Source: Phlegmacium glaucopus (lineage: Eukaryota; Basidiomycota; Agaricomycetes; Agaricales; Cortinariaceae). Taken from it: DNA of 33,453 nucleotides. Position 1 is the stretch's first letter. Every line of letters begins with the position of its first letter. Shown here piece after piece: positions 20,249-30,623 of the stretch. Location: NCBI GenBank assembly GCA_015039465.1, contig MU130599.1, positions 43,142-76,594 on the forward strand. Direction: 5' to 3'. The notes below the pieces were generated by a model. That model searched no databases and was not told the origin of the DNA. It worked only from the letters and a program-made list of their open reading frames with translations. Position numbers and translations under genes: made by a program.

Positions 20249-20249
20249 G

Positions 20250-21250
20250 GAATAATAATAAATTTCACAACGACGAGACGCACGGTACCCAGATCGACAA
20301 ATAACAAATAGATCCATTGGGTTCCCTCAGAACAGTCGTTGGATGGAGGAGGCCAAACTAGGAAGAAAGGTTAGTTCCACAATATTTATAAAGCTTTCTT
20401 ACTCACAATTAAAACTTCAATAAGGATACCAGTAAAGACGCCATATGGTACCCAATAAAACTGCCAGTTGATCAGAGACCAGTAGAATACAAGAACAGAT
20501 CCTCACGATCGTCATTGTGGTTCTGAAAATGGTAGATAGACCGGATATGGCGAGCAAGATCTTAGTTGCAGGAATCAGTGTAATTTATCCAGGCTTTTGG
20601 AGAATTATACTCACCTCTAGCATAAATGCCACAAAGGTGAGTGCGTTGCTATGTGAAAATTTCAGTCACGCATGGTTGATAGCAAAAAGTTAAACGAACA
20701 AGGCGGGAGATGCATATATTATCATGGCTTGAAACAGGCAGTGAATATGAGCCGGTAAGGGACCCGTTTGCTGCCCAATGATAAGGAGGTAGCCAATGCA
20801 TGATAAAGCCCATGCAAAATTGAACAAATACCAGCCAGTTGATCGTCGAATGGAGGAAGAAAACCAGGCGGTGCATAAAATGGCAGAAAGGAGTATTAGC
20901 CCGAAAATATACAGGACGTCATATGCGATAATAAAATGAATATTGGGCTGGATTACACCCTCGTCTACCCGCTATGTTATAGATAAGACGTTAGATATCG
21001 AATTATTGGATTCTTTGAATGACATACGTGGTTCGCAAGGATGAGGGATCGAGTGATTGGATCTTTTGAATCCCGTATGTCCCTTGCAAAAATCGAAATG
21101 GCTGTCAGGCATGGGTGTGACTCGTAGCGAGAGGGGGGGATAAGTGGTGAGCTCAAATCATTCTGGAGATCATCGACCCATTATAATGTAGGAAAGCATC
21201 TAAATATGATATGTCAATGTTGGCAAGAATATAGTTGATACCATGTCAGC
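20250..21250. repeat. segmental duplication, matching 23150-24110
   Basis: The two intervals align nearly end to end at roughly 85-90 percent identity by eye, including introns (for example shared TATAAAGCTTTCTTACTCAC at ~20390 and ~23290). They define a tandem duplication of ~2.9 kb period. The left edge of the match in copy 1 coincides with the LINE mirror junction at ~20249. Confidence 0.85.
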
Positions 21251-21840
21251 GAACTCACAAAATGCTGATATGATCATCCCGGACTTTCTCCGCCCAAGTA
21301 TTCAGCGAACTCGAAGTTTTGAATGCGAATTACTAGAGTTGAAATAAAACACCAGGTTCTCGGAGCGTAGCTGAGGGGGAAAAATTGGTCGAGCATGGTG
21401 CAGGAACAAAAATTCTAATTTCTTGAGCGGCGAGCGATTGATGGATGGGGAGGCCGAAGTTGGAACCATCTATATAGAATGCGTTGTGGATAATCAGAAC
21501 ATGCCTCTCACAATTGACCGAACCATCACATTTAAATGACAGCAAACATTCTCATAAACTCCGGTGAAGATTCACTGCCACTGAAGATGACTGAGTCACT
21601 CACAGCGTTTAAACATTGACCTACCTGATAGATACCCAAACCTTGAACTGAGAATTTGGTATAAAGAATGTGATCCAGTGGACAAACTGAAACTCTATGA
21701 CACGTTTGGACTACCGAGGGAAAAGTCGTAGAGCGCGCATATATCGGCACTCCGTTCTGCTCAGTGAAGGAAAGAAAGTCTTCATCAATTACTAGAGTAT
21801 CATTGATTTGCCCAGTGATCCGGTTCTCCAGAGTCAAGAC
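20250..21840 (-). pseudogene. fungal 7TM receptor-like protein, copy 1, 3' end missing
   Basis: Minus-strand exons can be followed right to left. An N-terminal, probably extracellular part (21340-21837) includes ENRITGQINDTLVIDEDFLS, paired cysteines and an NDT sequon. One in-frame TGA in SL-stop-ECLL looks like a former CGA. Then the membrane part: VLYIFGLILLSAILCTAWFS, GWYLFNFAWALSCIGYLLII, GPLPAHIHCLFQ, a 51-bp intron, FVAFMLE|GTGAGT, ILLAISGLSTIFRTTMTI, and WVPYGVFTGILIEVLI|GTGAGT. The last exon reads TVLREPNG to a GTGAAA donor near 20262, where the mirrored LINE begins. All later exons present in copy 2 are absent. Family: expanded agaric 7TM proteins of unknown ligand. The true start is not determined. 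Confidence 0.7.
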
Positions 21841-22509
21841 ACTGCCATCGAGATAACCTCAGGACATATATGATAACGGAAGGCGTATGACTCTTCGCTA
21901 TCTATAGTTAATACTGTGATGACTGACGCAGCTATTAGAACGCCCGCACGAGTCTTCGATGCACGTAGCCATGCCAGTCATTCATAATGCAATCGCCAGA
22001 ATAGCGAAGGTCCAGGGAAGAACAACTGGTCGCATACACAAGCATATATTCCAACAATTGACGAGCTGGGGCCCGAGTGTAGTTACCGTTGCTGGAATGA
22101 AGCTATACAGCAACAAGAGTTGGAGTCAAGTCGAAGTTTCAATGAACCATTGCTCGCACAGGGGTAGATGATCATTTTAGACTTGCTGCATTTAAAGAAG
22201 ATACACGGTTCTATTCAGAATGTAATAGGCTGCCACTTGCGTTGGAATTGGGTCTTTACTATCGCATGCCAATTTGCATATTCAACCCCTTGACAAGAGA
22301 ATAATCTCATTGGTTACCATAATTTAATTTGAAAGATACCCGCAGGTCATTTGTGTAGATACCATACGACACTCTGTATAGTTATAGATATGTGGTCATT
22401 GAAGTTAAATCTGCAATACGACTGCGAAAACATGTCACTATTAATCGAATGTTGATAAATTGGGTCACATACAGCATTCCAAGGTTGAGTCTGTGATAGT
22501 CAGTCATGC
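21841..22509. other. region between the two 7TM copies
   Basis: It may contain 5' exons or promoter of copy 1. Minus-strand reading gives hydrophobic stretches (for example VVLPWTFAILAIAL near 22000) broken by stops. No join to copy 1 could be proved, and 22180-22509 shows nothing recognisable. Confidence 0.35.
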
Positions 22510-24080
22510 TCAGACTGTTGCAGCAGTGAGGGTAGGAAGAGGTTTGCGCCAAAACATCCATAAGCGTAGTATGTCCTGCACCAAAATTGAGCACAATTTT
22601 GGCACTTGATAGGAAGGCTTTGAAGAGAGATTGCAAGTGAAGTACTTACGCCTTGGCTGCCAAAAAATATTCCTACTGCTGCGGGGACTGTAAAAAAAAA
22701 GTGATACCTAAATACATTCTTTTGAACTTAAACAGACCCTTACTCACGGACGGCCAAAGAAAGAGAAAAAACATTGTCCAAGTTGACTATCTCACTTACT
22801 ATTCCCAACCTGTCAATATCATAAGTTAATCCACCGGGAAATTTTGATTATTTAAGCTTGAAAACAACCCAATCGACAGAATCGAACAGAGGCCAAAGAG
22901 GCCGAGACGCAGAATGAGGCCGAATGGAGTATTGTTACGAATCAAAAGTGGTTTGCATGCCTTCCAGTGTTTACGACATTTGAGGATGATGCGCACTAGT
23001 CAATGCAATGGATCAACTATTGGCAAGCGATCGGCAGAAAAAAATCGGTACTATAAGGTACCACCTCACCTCCCAAGACGAGGCTTGCAATCACGGAACA
23101 AATGACAATAGTCGATATGATACGTACACTGTGAAGCTCAGTAGTGGATAAAATAATAATTTTCACAACGGCGAGACGCACGGTACCCGGATCGACATCA
23201 AACAAAAATATCCATCAGGTTTCCGGAGAACAGCCGTTGGATTGAGGATGCCGAGCTAGGAAGAAAAGTTAAGTTCCACAAGGTTTATAAAGCTTTCTTA
23301 CTCACAGTCAGGACTTCAATAATGATGCCAGTGAAGACGGCGTATGGTACCAAATAAAACTGCCAGTCGATCAGAGACCAGCAGAATACGAGGACAGATC
23401 ACTCACGATTATCATTGTGGTTCTGAAAATGGTAGATAGACCGGATATCGTGAGCCAGATCTTAGTTGCAGAAATCAGTGTAATTTATCCAGGCTTCTGG
23501 AGAATTGTATTCACCTCTAGCATAAATGCCACAAAGGTAAGTGAGTTTCTGTGTGCAAATTTCAGTCATGCATAGTTGATAGCAGAAAGTCAAACGAACA
23601 AGGCGGGAAATGCATATATTAACATGGTTTGAAACAGACAGAGAATATAATCCGGCAGGGGACCTGTTTGGTGGCCAAGGATAAGGAGGTAGCCGATGCA
23701 TGACAAAGCCCATGCACAATTGAACGAAGACCAGCCAGTTGATCGTCGAATGGAGGAAGAAAACCAGGCATAGAATGGCAGAAAGGAATATTAGCCCGAA
23801 AATATAAAGGACATCATGGGCGATAATAAGACGAATATTGGGCTTGATTACACTTTCGTCTACCCGCCACGTATAGATAAGGGACGTCAGATATCGGACT
23901 ATTGGATTCTTTGAATGACATACCTGGTTCGTAAGATCGAATGATTGTATGCTTTGAATGCCATATGTCCCTTACAAAAATCGAAAGGGTGGGTGTGACT
24001 CCGACTCGTAGCGAGAGAGGGGATAAGTAGTGTGGATCAAGCTTTGGAGCTCGTGGAGTCATTAAAACGTAGGAAAGCAT
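22510..24080 (-). pseudogene. fungal 7TM receptor-like protein, copy 2, with 4-base deletion
   Basis: This is a tandem paralogue of copy 1, aligned through about 23150-24110 (versus 20250-21250), with the same exon order. It keeps the 3' exons that copy 1 lost: VRIISTIVICSVIASLVLG, a segment with RNNTPFGLILRLGLFGLCS, VNLDNVFSLSLAV|GTGAGT, PAAVGIFFGSQ, and after a TTTTGGTGCAG acceptor the terminal DILRLWMFWRKPLPTLTAA and TGA (22510-22512). Relative to copy 1, four bases are missing in the first TM exon (near 23768: CCAGGCATAG versus CCAGGCGGTGCATAA), which shifts the frame after ILC. Unless this is an assembly error, copy 2 is not translated in full. The 5' exons beyond ~24080 are unclear. Confidence 0.7.
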
Positions 24081-24443
24081 CTAGATATGATATATTACCG
24101 TTGACAAGAGTACGGTAGATACTTACCGTTCTGCGAACTAACAAATTGCTGATGTGATCACTTTGAACTTTCTCCGCATCGAGGTTGTGAATACGAATTA
24201 TTTGTTGAAGGACGCAAGATGTTTACAGTAACCCAGTTTTTTCTATTGCTCATATGCGAGAAATGGGTATATATCAAAGAATTTGCATTTATGTAAATAG
24301 GGACGTCCTATTGATCCCGCTCGATTTTTTTTAGTTCCCATCTTCTACGAAGTCGGCCGTAAGGTGACTCTCTACACATTTTCATTTTTCCGTCATCTGC
24401 TGGAACGACCATTTATGTTTAGCTTCGCGATACATTTCTGCAG

Positions 24444-26072
24444 AAAGTCGCAAATGGACCAAAAGAGGTTTGTCTAGATTTCAAAGCACCAGGACCCCAA
24501 CTTTTCTAATGACCACAGGTTGACGTTCTTGCATGGATGACTCGCTGCGCCCTGGAACTCATCGGACGAAGCGGCTTGGGTTATTCCTTCGATACCCTTA
24601 CTGAGAACTCCGTGCCACGCCGATATGCTGAGGCTGTTAAGAAGCTAGTGTGCGTTTCCAAAACTCAAAGACAAAGCATAGAATTAACCCAACCTACGTC
24701 ATCGAAGTCCTTTGTATTCCAGAACATATTGATACCCATTGGCTCAAAAATAGGAACAGCCCGCTTCCGGAGGGCCTTCGAAGGACATCAAGCGGATGCG
24801 AGATATCATCGATGTCTTTCACGAAACATCTGTGGAGATATTCGAGAGCAAGAAAAAGGCTCTTCAAGTGGGTGATGAAGCCCTAGCTGCTCAGATTGGT
24901 CGAGGGAAAGATATCATCCGCCATACGTCACTCAGAAGACCGTTGATATTTAGTGAGGGCGAACATGGTAGCTTCAGAAGAAGATAAACTCTCGGACAAG
25001 GAGCTTCAAGGTCAGGTAACGTAAGTCAGAAGATATTTGTTTTTCAGAGAAATAACTCACATACTTGAAGTTCCTTGACTTTTGCGGCTACAGACACGAC
25101 GTCAGGCGTTCTTTCCCGCATCTTTCATCTTCTCGCTCTTCATAAGGATGCGAGGACAAGGTCCGCAAAGAAATACAGGATGCAAGGAAAGAGAATGGAG
25201 GGGAAGACCTTAGCTATGATGCACTGGTTTCCCTTCCCTATCTGGATGCTATTTGCCGAGAGACACTACGACTGTAAGATGTTATGCTTTTCTCGATCCA
25301 GCATTAGCTTAACTGTCTACTACTACCAGTTACCCTCCAGTATCAATAACCCAACGAGAGTGAGTAATCACCATGCCCCTGAGTATCTTTTTCAAATGAC
25401 CTTATCACTGGCATAGTGCTTACCCTTGCTTACCGTGACATCGTATTACCCCTCGGGGTTCCAGTTAAGGGTATCAACGGCAAGGAAATTGATGCCCTCC
25501 CAGTTCCTAAGGGAACACGGGTGTCTATCTTTGGGTCTAACCGTAACCCCGGACTGTGGGGCATACGAGTGGAAGCCTGAAAGGTGGTTAAAACCCGCTT
25601 CCTGACGCTTTAATCAATGCGCGTATTCCGGGCGTGTATTCGCACTTGTGAGTTATCTGGTTCTTGTGACTTAGCATGCTATTGGTAACTCATTTTATCT
25701 TACAGATTAACCTTTATGGGTGGTGGAAGGCCGTGCATGTAAGGTTTCTCTATGGTCTTCCCCCCTAGCTGCATGCTGAAATGTCGTATTTGCTTCGTTA
25801 AGCGGATTCAAGTTCTCGCAACTTGAAATGAGTTCGTTGATAAAATTCCATATCAAGTCGACTCAGCATTGTTTTTTTTTGGTTTTTCAGAGGTCATTTT
25901 AGTGCTGCTATTAGAGAAAATCGAGTTTTCCATGTCCGACACGAACATTGTCTGGCAGATGACCCCGATCGCAACGCCAAATATCGACATGGTCAGCATA
26001 ACTCCTACAATGCCGATGAACCTGAGTCTTGTGGATTCGAAAGGTGTGATTAACTATGTCCTCTTCCTCTGA
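24444..26072 (+). pseudogene. cytochrome P450 (CYP5150-like), 5'-truncated and frameshifted
   Basis: A heme monooxygenase of the large agaric P450 set (subfamily from memory). Exons in order: VANGPKE|intron|VDVLAWMTRCALELIGRSGL; the helix RDIIDVFHETSVEIF; MVASEEDKLSDKELQGQ; the oxygen-binding I-helix TFAATDTTSG; the ExxR helix (REIs in LDAICRETLR); YPPVSITQRE; VLPLGVPVKG; SIFGSNRNPGLWG; EWKPERW; heme loop FMGGGRPC split by GTAAGG; and a C-terminal VILVLLLEKIEFSMSDTNIV. The N-terminal ~150 residues are absent, since only 360 bp separate it from the 7TM gene. The phase is lost at least four times (near 24785, 25158, 25563 and 25592). It is probably a pseudogene, though indel errors may contribute. 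Confidence 0.8.
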
Positions 26073-26489
26073 GGCATATGATCCACGAAGAGACACATGT
26101 ATTACTTACTCTTACAATATTAAATACTTATGAGCAGGGCAACTATACTTATGATCTTGCATTCTGTCATCAGACTCTTATTTTGAGTTACAGTTCTCCT
26201 GGATTCCAAGTCCTTTTTCTGGTCAGGGACGCCGCCGCCCTTGGGATGCTGCATTTGTCCCCAATATTTCAGCCTTTGACTCTTGAACCAATCACACAAG
26301 CACAGAACTTTGCTATTGCAGTTGATCGTTTAAATAACTCCTTTTGGGTTATCTAATTTTAAGTAAATTGGATTGAGAACAAATGGCTTCGATGATTACA
26401 AAAGGGTAAGCCTAATCTATTTCAACCATCTATCCATTTTCTTATTGACTTAGTATTATACATAGATACTACTATAAAGATAATCGCAT
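26073..26489. other. intergenic, 5' flank of HEN1
   Basis: A + strand frame at 26078-26356 (92 codons) has no recognisable motif and no splice partner. The interval probably contains the HEN1 promoter, with no clear TATA box near the ATG. Confidence 0.4.
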
Positions 26490-28060
26490 ATGGACGCAAT
26501 CCATGAAGCAGACGCCTCCCAAGAGCTTAAAGTTACTTTCTATCCCGAGCTGTTCTTGCAACGCCGGATATGGATTCTCAACATCTTGCGTAAAGAGAAT
26601 ATCACCAAGGTAATTGCAATATATCGCGCGCCTTGTACACTGATTATCTGATCTAGTTATCCATTTTAATCGGGGATAGGTTCTCGATGTGGGATGTGGT
26701 GAAGGACAACTTCTAACAGTTCTAAGCCAACCTGCACCCTGGCTTACTCCACCACCAATCTCAGTCCTTGCGCCCTTTGAAACGAAATCATCACCAAATG
26801 AATCTATACCCCCAACCCCTACATATAACGATGATGAAATACCCAATCTTCACATCTCAGAACTCCATGGACTTGATATCTCACCAGAGGACCTAGCCTT
26901 TGCTGTAGAAAGCGCTGCTCCACCAAAAACGGAGCAAGAACACCTTGGAAGCGGTTATCGATCATACAATGTAGGCATTCAACGATGGGAAGAACTCGTG
27001 GTTAAAGTATGGAAAGGAGGATTAGAAGTCATAAACGAAGAGTTCATGGATATCCAGTGTATCATAAGCACTGAAGTGTAAGTTCATAACCTCATTTCGC
27101 TGCTAAAATGCCATCGACTAAACAAAATAAAATAAAAGGATCGAGCACCTGCCAAACAATATTTACCCAGCATTCTCAGCAATGCTCCTCGGGGTTTACC
27201 ATCCCGAAACATTCCTTGTCACTACTCCTTCATATACCTTCAATGCAAGATTTACTTCACCAGATGCCCCTAAATCTGCGCGACATGGGTATCCTGACCC
27301 TACTGGACGCACAGATCGCATTTTCAGACATAGCGACCACAAATTCGAATGGACACGAGAAGAATTCACGATGTGGTGTGAAGAAACGGCAAAAGAGTGG
27401 GGTTATGAGGTGCAACAGACAAGTATTGGACGAGCGTTGGAACAAGACTTGTGGGAGAGAGATGAGGAACTTCAGGGTGCCACATCTGTCGCAGTGTTCA
27501 GGAGGCTGGGGGATATGGATAATAGGGAGCGCGAGCGGAAAGGAAGAGCACTCATCCAATCTCTTGGTTTGGACGGGGCGCCTCATGAAGCGTTAGCCAT
27601 CCACAAACATCTACCTCACGGTACAGCAATGAATCCAAGCTCCTTGGAAGATATTGCAAAAAAAGTCAGATCAAAAATGGAAGGATATCGAGAGGGATTT
27701 ATGAGGGTAGAAGAACTTTGGTTCGAGCAAGAAATTGCAATGATGTGCGGAGGGTGGATTGAGATGCTTGTGAGGGCGGTTGAAGAGTGTTCAGATCTGG
27801 TTCTAAGAAATGAGGTGGAAGGTGTGAAACGGGGACGAAACATGTGGACTGTCGAATTGATTGGAGGCGTCAATGACCTAGCTAATCTAGAGGTTGCTGC
27901 GGGTAACGATGCCGACGAGGAGTCGGACGAGGAGACGACAGGATGGGCTTCTGCAGGGTGGGGCAAGGCCGACTCCGGATGGACCATTCCTCATAGTGCA
28001 AGGAGTTCTACTGCTGGTTGGGACGGAGACGAAGACGACAGCGACAATACAACTTCATGA
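26490..28060 (+). CDS. HEN1: small RNA 2'-O-methyltransferase HEN1
   Basis: HEN1 methylates the 2'-OH of the 3'-terminal nucleotide of small RNAs, protecting them from uridylation and decay. Three exons (26490-26609, 26680-27077, 27139-28060) join in phase to 479 residues, with GTAATT..ATAG and GTAAGT..AAAAG introns. The SAM-binding motif I is VLDVGCGEGQ (residue ~41). The metal-binding motif EVIEHLPN, whose Glu/Glu/His bind the divalent ion, is split by intron 2. The third metal His lies in FRHSDHKFEWTREEF. An acidic C-terminal tail follows. As in other fungal and animal homologues there is no N-terminal dsRNA-binding or PAZ region as in plants. It is the only RNA-silencing gene seen here and lies beside transposon-rich DNA. 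Confidence 0.93.
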
Positions 28061-28222
28061 CACAGATTTATTCATCATGTATTATGTAGAGTACTACAGA
28101 ACTGAAAGACAACTATCAGATTCCATTCAAGGATAAAAAGTGGAAATGTACCTGGTATAATAGAATATTCTCCTGGAAACTGTTATACTAAGCTTTCACG
28201 GAATGTACAGGTGCTGTATAAG

Positions 28223-28499
28223 TCAATTGACATCAGCTCTGACGTCGAGAATAGTAAACACCCACATATGAGAGGATGGAGTTGAGCCAAATATGTCACC
28301 ATCCACAGCAAGTAGCAGGCAGCGAATGTTAGCATCAGTGCGGTTCGTACAGTCCTATTCTGAAGTCAACGGCGATTCTTGGTTCATGACCCGCAGCAAC
28401 TCACACTTGGTGGGGTCCCTTTGGCACAAATAGCGCTGAAGCGGTCATAAGGCAAGCTATAGCAACAAATACGATGAGGACGGGGAGTATGCTCGCCAT
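28223..28499 (-). CDS. VMA9: V-type proton ATPase subunit e (Vma9)
   Basis: A small hydrophobic subunit of the membrane V0 sector of the vacuolar proton pump. It is too short for simple ORF finding because it is split. Exon 1 starts at the ATG 28499 (MASILPVLIVFVAIACLMTA, then LFVPKGPHQ) and ends at a GTGTGAGT donor. A ~47-bp intron ends in GACTTCAG. Exon 2 reads NRTVRTALMLTFAACYLLWM, then VTYLAQLHPLI. The motif FVPKGP and the terminal TYLAQLHPLI are diagnostic for the family, with two transmembrane helices and ~70 residues expected. A third tiny exon (SDVN, TGA at 28223-28225) after a second intron is my choice; read-through would instead add ~25 residues. It converges with HEN1 at only ~160 bp. 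Confidence 0.85.
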
Positions 28500-28752
28500 T
28501 ATCACACACGACGTTGAATCAGTAGTAGTTGTTCAAGAGTGGGGTGTGAGAACCATTGCCCAAACAAGTTCATTGTCTAACGTCCTCGTATCCAAACAAA
28601 ACAGATCTTCAATCGTATTACTATCGATGATAGCGTTTGTACGTCATCTAATGCTCGAGTCATCGTCTCCGCCCATGGAATACTCCTTCCAACACCAAGT
28701 TTAGATAACTTCAAGGGATTAGTCTTTCATTACTCGCCATCTCTACTAGACC

Positions 28753-30205
28753 TTAGTTGGGAAAAGGGTTGCGGTTCTTGGTATGTAAGTCTAAGCACCC
28801 CCCTTCCATGACCCAACCACTACCTTGAGGAACTAATTTACCACTCCTGGGTCGCGCACGTAATTCGCTTCCACCCCATTTCGCTCTCAAGCCCACTTTC
28901 ATACCAGAAGACTCTGCAGGGACGATCCCAGGTGCTTGGTCTGCACCGGAAACGACCTCAACAGCACGCGTGGTGATGCGATTAGCATAACCCATGCATA
29001 CGAAGACGCCTCCTAGAACGCCGACTACTCGGATGAGAAGATGGAGGAAGGTTGCTGTTCGCTGGTGTAGTGTGATATGCAGAGGGTTGAGTTCCAATTT
29101 GGAAAAGATTCCGGGGGTTCCTGCATGTTGTACCTCACGTGTATAATGTGTAACACTGTATTGATTAGTGCGTAGAGGGTTCTCGTTCGAGGGGCAATGT
29201 AAGTGGTTGGGACAATGTGGAGGAAATACTGGAACGCGATAAGATCTAGTTGACGGTTAGTGATAGATCCATGGTTTTACAAGGGTTAAACTGACTTTTG
29301 TCTGTTGCTTCGAAAGAGTTGTCGAGTGGATGTACAAGATCTGGGAAATGGGGACCAAAAGAGAATTCGGTAACGATATGAGAAAAATTCATTTCTATGA
29401 TTTCAATTTAGCGGGGGAAAATCTAAATGGCCACGACAACCTACGTTTATGGTCGACATTTGAAAAGCTAGCATATCCATGTCCAAGACTCGTGATGTGT
29501 AGATTGGCTAGCGGGCAAATATCAGCTGGGAGAACAAATTGCACGATAGGGAACGCACCCGTCATCCGTTCAACCGCCAGAGTACCAGATATCCTGCAAG
29601 CACTTTCAGCCGGTTCATAATTATACATAGGCTTGAATAAAGGTTTCTCTCCGGAGCAAACAGTCGAATAGACCGCGAGAGTTGCGTGACTGAGCGATTG
29701 CTTGGCTTGCAGACAGTGCTGCTGAATGCTCCCTGAAAATTCAAATTTAGAGCCGTGGCTTGTCCAACATCAAAGAGGACTCCATTACGACGAAACTAAC
29801 CACTCAAAAACAATCGATCGCCCATAGCATCTCTCAAGTCGACACTTAAGTCTATCTAGTAGTATTCAACGTCAACAACGTCAGTACTATAGTTAGAGGC
29901 AAGCGTACAACACTCACATCCACACGGCATGGCCACAACCAAATCAATATTAATGTTTAAATACTTGCGACGGGTTATTATCCACGCTGAATTCAAAGTG
30001 GGGCCAACCCCAAAGGCAATTCGCATACATATGTTATTTACGACCAGCATGAATGCCAGCAAAGCAACAAATATGTCATAAACCCGCGAGACTCTGAATA
30101 AGCCTTGTACGTCGAAGGTATATTTGAGAGCATTTCGAATTTGGCCAAGGGTGTAGTATCGAGTATATCAAGCAAGGAAGTTTGCTCTGAAGGAGTAGAT
30201 GACAT
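28753..30205 (-). CDS. ERV41: ER-Golgi cargo receptor ERV41 / ERGIC2 homologue
   Basis: A COPII/COPI-cycling membrane protein that with Erv46 retrieves ER proteins. Minus-strand exons from the ATG at 30205: LDTTPLAKFEMLSNIPSTYK and YSESRGF (cytosolic N-terminus); VALLAFMLVVNN (TM1); INIDLVVAMPC; VDLRDAMGDRLFLS; SIQQHCLQAKQSLSHATLAV; MYNYEPAESACRISGTLAVE; NLHITSLGHGYASFSNVDHK; FSHIVTEFSFGPHFPDLVHP; FQYFLHIVPTTYIAPR; YSVTHYTREVQHAGTPGIFS; and HQRTATFLHLLIRVVGVLGG with VFVCMGYA (TM2). Every block matches the family in order, and introns are ~50 bp with GT..AG ends. Between RGFMTY and VALLAF the phase shifts by one base at an AAA run (30069-30071), most likely an indel error because the rest is intact. 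About 370 residues are expected. Confidence 0.93.
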
Positions 30206-30623
30206 TATTGAGGCCTATCGTATAACTAGAGAGACTGAGCGATGCAAGGGACTGCTGACCTGCTAGTCGTAAGTATAAGTATGAGAGAAAAAGGGTGCCA
30301 GTGCTCACGGTTGTGACGTGTCCTTAGTGTTCTCCTAGCAAGCTCCCTGTTGTACAAAACTCTCTTGCATAATTCCAGATTGTGCACTGCCGAAGATAAT
30401 AGGATGCGCAGACTTGCATTGTTCTGACGTAAGCAGACTTACACTCCGTACGCCGACCTAATGTGCATTTATTCTGTGAACGCGCCGCGTAGTTTGACAA
30501 TTCAATGGATTCCATACCGAAATACCCCGATATGTGCCCGGAATACCTCTTCGGCACACAGCATCCCCTGGCGGCAACCTCTATGCTGCTCACACTCCAT
30601 CCAACTGAACCCCACTCAATTCA
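30206..30623. other. intergenic spacer between ERV41 start and arrestin end
   Basis: The spacer is ~420 bp, tandem orientation. It should hold the ERV41 promoter and the arrestin terminator. Minus-strand frames of up to 89 codons show no family motif. Confidence 0.5.

Larger units (their letters stand above)
18070..20249. mobile_element. LINE (non-LTR retrotransposon), 3' half, stored as a mirror image
   Basis: Reading the given bases right to left WITHOUT complementing yields a single 552-codon frame (20248 to 18591), a 3' UTR and a poly(A) tail. The encoded protein is the C-terminal half of a fungal LINE ORF2. The conserved post-polymerase segment SYKYLGIHVD comes first, then RQLYLAVAVPKMTYGLD, an RNase H domain, and the terminal C..C...HYLFEC motif. 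The reverse-transcriptase core is missing because the mirrored text ends at ~20249, inside an AATAATAATAA tract. To the right the text is a 7TM gene in normal orientation. The real reverse complement of this interval encodes nothing recognisable. Confidence 0.95.
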
